From NCBI GenBank assembly GCA_021568835.1, contig JAKGSH010000010.1, positions 868,001 to 932,000 of the forward strand: a stretch of 64,000 bases of DNA, written 5' to 3'. The stretch is from Streptomyces sp. Tue 6430. Its GTDB lineage: Bacteria; Actinomycetota; Actinomycetes; Streptomycetales; Streptomycetaceae. The notes beneath the pieces were generated by a model that was not told the DNA's origin, searched no databases, and worked only from the letters and a program-made list of their open reading frames with translations. The position numbers and the translations under genes were made by a program. Every line of letters starts with the position of its first letter. Within the stretch, counting starts at the first letter, position 1. This document shows, in pieces, positions 58,779-64,000 of this stretch.

Positions 58779-59372
58779 TCAGCGGCGGGCGTGGGGAGCC
58801 CGGTTGCCGGTGTCCCTGAGGTGGTCGGCGTCGCCCTCGACGCGGGAGTCGCGGATGCGGACCCCGCTGGTCACGTCCGGCCGGGGGCTGCCGGTGACCG
58901 GGGTGTCCCGGCCGGCCGGGAGGGCGGTGTCCTGGAGGGCGGTGTCCTGGAGGACGGTCCGGTCGCCGGTCGTCCCCACCGCCGGTGCCTGACCGGCGTC
59001 CGGCTCGTGCGCGGCCTCGTCGAGGTCGTCGCCGAGGTCGTCGCCGAGGACGAGGGGGCGGGCGGTGACGCCGTGGGCCGCGGTCCGGACCGTGGCGCTG
59101 CCGGCCGGACTCCCGTACGCCACAGGCGTGTCGTAGACGATGACGGTGCCGGAGCGGCCCTGTCCAGTCCCCTGCGGCAAGATGTTCGGCTCGCCCGTGG
59201 CGGGCGCGGCGAGGGAGGCCGGGGCGGTGACGGTGACCGCCCCGCCGTCGGCGGTGGCCGGCGCGGAGTGGGTCTCGCCGACCGCGCCGAGGACCGGCGC
59301 GGCGGCCGGACCGGCCACGGCGGCCGGGACGGCACCGGGTCTCGACGAGCGCTTGCTGGGGAAGTGCGTCAT
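58779..59372 (-). CDS. Short degenerate pectinesterase-like secreted protein
   Basis: A 197-residue product with a signal-like N-terminus (RSSRPGAVPAAVAGPAAAPVLGAV). Residues about 75-190 can be aligned by eye with the CE8 proteins at 52549 and 53621: VIVYDTPVAYGSPAGSATV, HGVTARPLVLGDDL, VGTTGDRTVLQDTAL and VEGDADHL mirror VIVYDNAAGTPK, GFTARWITFANDWL, VQGDRSAFHHCRFLGHQDTL and EGDVDFVFG. The N-terminal third and C-terminal Arg region are missing and GDVDF has become GDADH, so catalysis is doubtful. QDTAL is duplicated. It is either a decaying copy or a repurposed short relative. Confidence 0.55.
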   Translation of the reverse strand: MTHFPSKRSSRPGAVPAAVAGPAAAPVLGAVGETHSAPATADGGAVTVTAPASLAAPATGEPNILPQGTGQGRSGTVIVYDTPVAYGSPAGSATVRTAAHGVTARPLVLGDDLGDDLDEAAHEPDAGQAPAVGTTGDRTVLQDTALQDTALPAGRDTPVTGSPRPDVTSGVRIRDSRVEGDADHLRDTGNRAPHARR

Positions 59373-59505
59373 TGCGGCTCCCGACAGACTGACCGTTGCG
59401 ATGGGGTGCGGTGGGGTGCGAGGGACGGGGACGAGGTGCGGTGGGCTGGGACGGGCTCAGACGGGTCGCGGTGGGCTGGGACGGGTCGCGGTGGACTGCG
59501 GTGGG

Positions 59506-61029
59506 TCAGAGGGGGCTGATCCTGAAGCGGGTGAACGTGGCGGCCCCGGGGCGGCCCGGTCCGTCGGGCGCCAGGGCGAACAGGCCGAGCAGCGCGCCCA
59601 CCCAGCGCCAGGGGGTGGCGGCGAAGACCGGCCCGCTGCGGCGTCGGCCGTCGCCCAGGTCGTGGGCGAAACGGCAGCGGGCGCCGGCGCCGATCTCGAT
59701 GCGCAGGAGGGCCCTGCCGTGCGGGGCGGGCCGCGGGTGGGCGGCGTCCCGTTCCCTCCCGGCGGCCGACTCGGCGAAGCGGTGCACGAGGTGGACCGTG
59801 CCGTCGGCGCCGCGTTCCAGCCCGATCCACGCGAAGGCGTCCCCGAGCACCGCGAGTCCGGCCCGTGCGCCGGGCTCCCCGCCGTGCAGCTCCAGTTCCA
59901 CCTCGACGGCCGACGGGGTGCCGGGCAGCCGCTGGGTGAGTACGTGGGGCAGTTCGCGCAGGTCGTGCGCGTGGGCCGTGCGGACGCAGGACAGGCGCAG
60001 TCCGTCGCCGGAGTGCTGGGTGGCCCAGCCGTCGTCGGGGTTGGCGGTCCACTGCCACTGCCTGCCGAACCGTCCGCCGGGGAAGTCGTCGTCGGTGGCG
60101 GGCGCGGCGGCGGGCTGCGGCGGCAGAGCGGGCCCGCGGTGCGCGGCGACGGGGGCGCCGTCGTCCCCGAGCACCGGCCAGCCGTCCGCCCCCCAGCGCA
60201 TCGGCTGGAGGTGCACGACCCTGCCGTACGCGCCGCGCTGCTGGAAGTGCAGGAACCAGTCCTCGCCGGACGGGGTGCGCACCCAGCCGCCCTGGTGAGG
60301 GCCGTTGACGTCGGTGTCCTTCTGCTCCAGGACGATCCTCTCCTCGTAGGGGCCGAAGAAGTCCCGGGAGCGGAAGGCGCCCTGCCAGCCGGTCGCCACC
60401 CCGCCGGCCGGGGCGAGGATCCAGAACCAGCCGTCGTGCCGGTACAGCTTGGGGCCCTCGAGGGTGAACCAGCCGGGGATGCGGTCCCCGTCGACGATGA
60501 CCTCGCCGTCGTCGAGGAGCGAGGTGCCGTCGGGGTGCATCCGGTGGCCGGTGAGGCGGTTCTTGATGCCGGAGCGGGACTTCGCCCAGGCGTGGACCAG
60601 GTGGGCCTCGCCGGTCTCCTCGTCCCACAGGGGGCACGGGTCGATCAGGCCCTTGCCCGCCTTCACCAGGTGGGGCCGGGTCCAAGGTCCCCTGATCTCG
60701 GGGGCGTTGACCTGGAAGATGCCCTGGTCGGGATCGCCCCAGAAGATCCAGAAGCGGTCGTCGTGGTGGCGCAGCGACGGCGCCCAGACCCCGCGGTCGT
60801 GGCGCGGGGACGCGAACTCGGCCTCCGGTTCGAGGCGTTCGAGGGCGTGTCCGACCAGTGTCCAGCCGACCAGGTCGCGGGAGTGCAGCAGGGGCAGGCC
60901 GGGCGCGCGGCCGAAGCTGGAGGCGGTGAGGTAGAAGTCGTCGCCGACGCGCACCACGTCCGGGTCGGACCAGTCGGCGTTCAGGACCGGGTTCTCGTAC
61001 GTCTCGTCGGCCACGACCGCGTCCGTCAC
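59506..61029 (-). CDS. Glycoside hydrolase family 43 (beta-xylosidase/arabinofuranosidase-like)
   Basis: A 507-residue enzyme without a signal peptide, therefore acting on imported oligosaccharides. The five-bladed propeller carries the usual acid triad: base Asp in NADWSDPDVVRVGDDFYL, pKa-tuning Asp in GLIDPCPLWDEETGE and acid Glu in FTLEGPKLYRHDGWFW. Residues about 320-507 form a C-terminal beta-sandwich (DDFPGGRFGRQWQWTANPDDGW). The exact sugar specificity is unclear; arabinose or galactose side chains of rhamnogalacturonan are plausible in this locus. GTG 61029 overlaps the stop of the PmoA-like gene. Confidence 0.92.
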   Translation of the reverse strand: MTDAVVADETYENPVLNADWSDPDVVRVGDDFYLTASSFGRAPGLPLLHSRDLVGWTLVGHALERLEPEAEFASPRHDRGVWAPSLRHHDDRFWIFWGDPDQGIFQVNAPEIRGPWTRPHLVKAGKGLIDPCPLWDEETGEAHLVHAWAKSRSGIKNRLTGHRMHPDGTSLLDDGEVIVDGDRIPGWFTLEGPKLYRHDGWFWILAPAGGVATGWQGAFRSRDFFGPYEERIVLEQKDTDVNGPHQGGWVRTPSGEDWFLHFQQRGAYGRVVHLQPMRWGADGWPVLGDDGAPVAAHRGPALPPQPAAAPATDDDFPGGRFGRQWQWTANPDDGWATQHSGDGLRLSCVRTAHAHDLRELPHVLTQRLPGTPSAVEVELELHGGEPGARAGLAVLGDAFAWIGLERGADGTVHLVHRFAESAAGRERDAAHPRPAPHGRALLRIEIGAGARCRFAHDLGDGRRRSGPVFAATPWRWVGALLGLFALAPDGPGRPGAATFTRFRISPL

Positions 61030-61913
61030 TGGGCGACCGCCTTCCGCGCGAGGGCGGCCGCCTCGTCGCGGCCGAGGCGGCCGTCGGCGACGACGGTGAC
61101 GACGCGGCGGACGGCGGTGTCGCCGGGGGCGATCACGAGCCGCTCGGCGGAGGCGAGCGAGGAGCCGACGCCCGGGTACTCGGCGGTGCGCACGAACCAG
61201 GGGTCGCGGCGGGTGGCGTCGGTGGCGCCCGCGAACACCAGGGTCCATTCCCCCCCGCTCCCGGCTCCGCCCGAGCGGGGGGACCCCCGTCCCGCCAGGG
61301 CCAGCCAGTCGGCCGGCCCGCCGTGCACCTCGGCCTCGCCCTCGGCGGTGGCGGTGAAGACGTCGGGGGCCCGGTCCTCCTTGCGGGCGCGCCAGAAGAA
61401 GCCGCCGTAGGCCGCGCCGGGGCGCCCGTTCGTGGCCGGGCTGCCGATGGTCACCGGGGCCGCGGTGGCGTTCGTGAGGGAGAAGGTGAAGTCCAGGGCC
61501 CAGGCGGTGTCGGTGAGTCCGGTGGCCGCGACCGTGCGGCGCTCGCGCAGCAGCTCGGTTCCGGCGGCCGTCCAGCGCAGCTCCTCCACGAAGCCGTCGG
61601 GGTCGCACAGCGGGAAGCCGGTGTGCCGCTGGACGCCGTGGTTGTCGAGTTCGGTCGGGCCGCGGTCGCGGACGTAGGTGCGGCCGCCCCAGAAGTTGTG
61701 CCCCTCGACGTCGGGAACGGCGACACCGACGCCGAGGTGGTGGATGTGGTCGGCGGGGCTCAGTTCGGTGACGGCCGTGCCGGCCAGGGTGGTGACCGGG
61801 TGCAGGAAGGGGCGCGGGGAGAGCCGGCCGGGCAGCTCGGGCCGGGTGACGTAGTGGCCGACCGGGCGGCCCGCGACCCGCAGCACGACGGGTGCGTCGG
61901 GGACCTGTGCCAT
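61026..61913 (-). CDS. PmoA/DUF6807 family protein
   Basis: A 295-residue cytosolic protein of the PmoA-like family, whose biochemical function is not established. Recognisable blocks are PRPFLHPVTTLAGTAVTELSPADHIHHLGVGVAVPDVEGHNFWGGRTYV (in part), with a conserved His cluster HIHHLG, and NGRPGAAYGGFFWRARK. The histidines suggest a metal or sugar site. It is coupled by overlaps to GH43 downstream and to a Gfo/Idh oxidoreductase upstream, which suggests a joint intracellular sugar-processing step (inference). Confidence 0.85.
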   Translation of the reverse strand: MAQVPDAPVVLRVAGRPVGHYVTRPELPGRLSPRPFLHPVTTLAGTAVTELSPADHIHHLGVGVAVPDVEGHNFWGGRTYVRDRGPTELDNHGVQRHTGFPLCDPDGFVEELRWTAAGTELLRERRTVAATGLTDTAWALDFTFSLTNATAAPVTIGSPATNGRPGAAYGGFFWRARKEDRAPDVFTATAEGEAEVHGGPADWLALAGRGSPRSGGAGSGGEWTLVFAGATDATRRDPWFVRTAEYPGVGSSLASAERLVIAPGDTAVRRVVTVVADGRLGRDEAAALARKAVAQ

Positions 61914-63127
61914 CAGGTGTCCACCCCTTTCGGGTGCGCGGTCGGGGACGCCCAGGCGGCGCCCAGCTCGGAGAAGAGGGCGAGGGTGTCGGCGGCGGCG
62001 GCGACCAGCCCGTCGACGCCGGGGACGACCCGGCGGTCCTCGCCGGGGAGCCGGTGCCAGGCGCCGTCGGGCAGTTCGAGCGGGTCGGGGGCGACCCGGA
62101 CCGCCTCGACGACCCGCATGAACGCCTCGGTCGCGGCCGGCGGGACCAGCAGGTCGGCGCCGTCGGTGAGGTGGTCGACGAGGTTCTCCAGCAGGTCGGT
62201 GCGGCCGTACTCGAACTCCTCGGGGCCGTGGCCGCCGCGCTGGAGCAGGACGCGGTCCTGCTTGTACCAGAAGGTGATCCGGCCGTGGCTGCCGTGGACG
62301 ACGACGTACGGGTCGTCGGGGTCCTCCGCGCACAGGGTCGCGGCGACGACGACGGGGCGTCCGGCGGCGGTGGTGATCCGGACGCAGGAGGTGTCGTCGG
62401 ACTCGATGGCGTTGGCGTGCGCCAGCTCGGTCTCGATGCCGGTGACGTCCTCGGCGCGGGTGACGCCGGCCAGCGTGAGGGCGGTGGCGACGGCGTGCGC
62501 GAGCGGGTTGGTGAGGGCGCCGTCGATCACGTCGACGCCGTTCAGCCGCCGCTTCCCGGCCCAGGGCGCGCGCCGGAAGTAGGCCTCCGGGCGGGCCCAG
62601 GCGCCGGCCCCGCCGACCCCGGTGACCTCGCCGATCACCCCGTCGCCGATCATCCGGCGGACCGCGGGCACGGCGTGCGAGCCCAGCGACTGGAAGCCGA
62701 TCTGGCAGACCACGCCCGCCTCGGCGACCCCGTGGGCCATCCGGCGGAACTCCGCGTACGACGGTGCCGGCGGCTTCTCCAGCAGCAGGTGCACGCCCCT
62801 GCGGGCCGCGGTCAGCGCCAGGTCGGTGTGGGTCGGGATCGGGGTGCAGACCACGGCGATCCGGGCGCCGGTGGAGTCCAGCAGCGCGCCGAAGTCGGCG
62901 GACTGCTCGGGCGTGCCGAGGCCCTCCGGCATCTCGTCGGGGGTGAGCGGGGTCAGCTCGCAGACGCCAGCGAGGCGGACGATGCCCTTGTCCTGGAGAC
63001 GGCGGATGTTCTCCAGGTGCCAGCGGCCGTGGCCGCGCGCGCCAGCGAGGACGACGGGGACGCCGGTGCCCGCCGGCGCGGCCGGGTGCGAGGGGGCGCC
63101 CGTGGTCAGGGGTTCGGGGGCGTTCAC
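61913..63127 (-). CDS. Gfo/Idh/MocA family oxidoreductase
   Basis: NAD(P)-dependent oxidoreductase acting on sugars or their derivatives, 404 residues. The Rossmann loop is VVLAGARGHGRWHLENI, and the family motif EKPPAPSYAEFRRM near residue 117 carries the Glu-Lys-Pro dinucleotide/substrate lysine. The C-terminal alpha/beta domain shows NGVDVIDGALTNPLAHAV. GTG 63127 overlaps the stop of a small upstream frame; its own TGA overlaps the PmoA-like ATG. Substrate unknown; a pectin-derived sugar is likely from context. Confidence 0.9.
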   Translation of the reverse strand: MNAPEPLTTGAPSHPAAPAGTGVPVVLAGARGHGRWHLENIRRLQDKGIVRLAGVCELTPLTPDEMPEGLGTPEQSADFGALLDSTGARIAVVCTPIPTHTDLALTAARRGVHLLLEKPPAPSYAEFRRMAHGVAEAGVVCQIGFQSLGSHAVPAVRRMIGDGVIGEVTGVGGAGAWARPEAYFRRAPWAGKRRLNGVDVIDGALTNPLAHAVATALTLAGVTRAEDVTGIETELAHANAIESDDTSCVRITTAAGRPVVVAATLCAEDPDDPYVVVHGSHGRITFWYKQDRVLLQRGGHGPEEFEYGRTDLLENLVDHLTDGADLLVPPAATEAFMRVVEAVRVAPDPLELPDGAWHRLPGEDRRVVPGVDGLVAAAADTLALFSELGAAWASPTAHPKGVDT

Positions 63128-63285
63128 GGGATCCTCCTCCCCGCGCCCGCGCCGTGTGCCGCGCCGCGCGCCGTCCCGGGGCCGGCCGCCGTGGTGCTGC
63201 CGGTCGCCGCGCGCGGGGTGGGGGTGCGGTCGCCCGCGGCCACCGCGGTCATCTCGGCCGTCGCGGCCGGGTGAGGGCTCCTCAT
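63124..63285 (-). CDS. Possible 53-residue small protein coupled to neighbours
   Basis: ATG 63285 overlaps the permease stop and the TGA at 63124-63126 overlaps the oxidoreductase GTG, giving two 4-base couplings. The product is Ala/Thr/Gly/Pro-rich (MRSPHPAATAEMTAVAAGDR and onwards) with no domain or membrane segment. It may only carry ribosomes from one gene to the next. Confidence 0.35.
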   Translation of the reverse strand: MRSPHPAATAEMTAVAAGDRTPTPRAATGSTTAAGPGTARGAAHGAGAGRRIP

Positions 63286-64000
63286 CCCTTCACCGCCCCC
63301 GCGCTGAAGCCGGTGATCAGCCACTTCTGGATGAAGGCGAACACCAGCACCACCGGGACGGCGGCGATGATGCCGCCGGCGGCGAGGGCGCCGAGGTCGA
63401 CGCTGTCCGCGCTCATCAGGGTGTTGAGGCCGACCGGGATGGTCTGCTTGCTCTGGTTGTTGAGGAACATCAGGGCGAACAGGAAGTGGTTCCAGGAGTG
63501 CACGAAGGCGAAGGAACCGACGGCGATCAGGCCGGGCCGCAGCAGCGGCAGGACGACGATGCGGAAGGCCGTCAGCCGGTTGCAGCCGTCGACCCAGGCC
63601 GCCTCCTCCAGCGAGTACGGCACGTTCTTGATGAAGTTGCTGATCAGGATCATCGACAGCGGCAGCTGGAACACCGTCTCGGCGATGATCACGCTGGTCA
63701 GCGAGTTGATCATCTGGAGTTCGGCGAAGATCTCGAACAGCGGGACCAGGAGCAGCGCGCCCGGCACGAACTGGGAGCAGAGCAGGGCCAGCATGAAGGC
63801 GCGCTTGACCTTGAAGTCGAAGCGGGCGAGGGCGTAGCCGCCGGCCAGCGCGACGAGGGTCGTCGTCAGCAGGGTGGCGACGCCGACGAGCAGGCTGTTC
63901 TGGAAGTAGGTGCCGAAGCTTCGGTCCGTCCAGACCTTCTCGAAGTGGTCGAAGGTGACCGGCCAGGGCAGGAGCGAGGTGGAGCCGGCCGGGCGCAGCG
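63282..64000 (-). CDS. Carbohydrate ABC transporter permease (MalG type), N-terminus outside window
   Basis: Inner-membrane permease of the CUT1 sugar family. The frame is open from the right edge to 63282; the visible 239 residues hold five membrane segments. TLVALAGGYALARFDFKVKRAFM and the EAA loop EEAAWVDGCNRLTAFRIVVLPLLRPG, which contacts the ATPase, are diagnostic, as is the C-terminal FIQKWLITGFSAGAVKG. It probably works with the sugar-binding protein at 57356; the partner permease should lie further right. No ATPase gene is in the window, so a shared MsiK-type ATPase may be used (inference). Confidence 0.93.
   Translation of the reverse strand, partial: LRPAGSTSLLPWPVTFDHFEKVWTDRSFGTYFQNSLLVGVATLLTTTLVALAGGYALARFDFKVKRAFMLALLCSQFVPGALLLVPLFEIFAELQMINSLTSVIIAETVFQLPLSMILISNFIKNVPYSLEEAAWVDGCNRLTAFRIVVLPLLRPGLIAVGSFAFVHSWNHFLFALMFLNNQSKQTIPVGLNTLMSADSVDLGALAAGGIIAAVPVVLVFAFIQKWLITGFSAGAVKG

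Noticed and set aside
53405..58819. 1804-residue plus-strand frame opposite the pectin genes
   Set aside because: Antisense to pectinesterases, PL1, acetylesterase and binding protein, all of which have conserved catalytic motifs on the minus strand.

Overview
This is a high-GC actinomycete chromosome segment, almost certainly Streptomyces. The evidence is strong third-position G/C, many GTG starts, long ATGA/GTGA-coupled operons, twin-arginine and LAETG-type secreted proteins, an ectABCD cluster and a fused CbiG-CobJ. From memory (no search was run), the order pit - cob cluster - LAETG protein - ectABCD - IclR - ECF sigma - pectate lyases resembles the S. coelicolor chromosome around SCO1845 to SCO1890. 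No rRNA, tRNA, IS element, prophage or CRISPR array was seen.

Layout. 1-6.0 kb: housekeeping and poorly known genes (ABC-F ATPase cut by the window edge, neutral zinc metallopeptidase, an uncharacterised protein, an alpha/beta hydrolase, a class II aldolase). 6.2-7.8 kb: low-affinity phosphate transporter Pit plus a small membrane protein, behind a PHO-box-like repeat and ended by a strong hairpin. 7.9-26.5 kb: a cobalamin riboswitch followed by the cobalamin genes cobD, cobQ, cobN, a ChlI/ChlD-like chelatase, cobO, cobB, cobI, then (after an antisense ZIP metal transporter) cobM, cobL, cbiG-cobJ, cobH, cbiX and cobC. Together these insert cobalt, contract and methylate the corrin ring, amidate and adenosylate it, and attach the aminopropanol arm. 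26.7-32.7 kb: LAETG surface protein, amidohydrolase, polar amino-acid ABC transporter (SBP, permease, ATPase) and a class V aminotransferase. 32.9-37 kb: DinB-like protein and ectABCD, which convert aspartate semialdehyde to ectoine and 5-hydroxyectoine. 37-43 kb: PLP enzyme, DsbA/FrnE-like protein, DUF1349-like protein, an aldehyde dehydrogenase divergent from an IclR regulator, and a GNAT acetyltransferase. 42.9-45.8 kb: membrane protein, histidine kinase and LuxR-type response regulator. 46.5-64 kb: ECF sigma factor with a membrane partner, then a large pectin/rhamnogalacturonan-degradation locus (PL3, two PL9, PL1, two CE8 pectinesterases and a degenerate third, CE12 acetylesterase, dienelactone-hydrolase-like protein, GH43, PmoA/DUF6807, Gfo/Idh oxidoreductase, and parts of a sugar ABC transporter).

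Caveat on gene integrity. Sixteen otherwise well-conserved genes are interrupted by frameshifts, 22 events in all. Every one is restored by adding one base, and nearly every one lies in a short G or C run. This uniform one-base-deletion signature fits uncorrected homopolymer errors far better than biological decay. Such genes are therefore given with their full span as CDS and the shift site stated, except the ZIP gene (four shifts), which is listed as a pseudogene.
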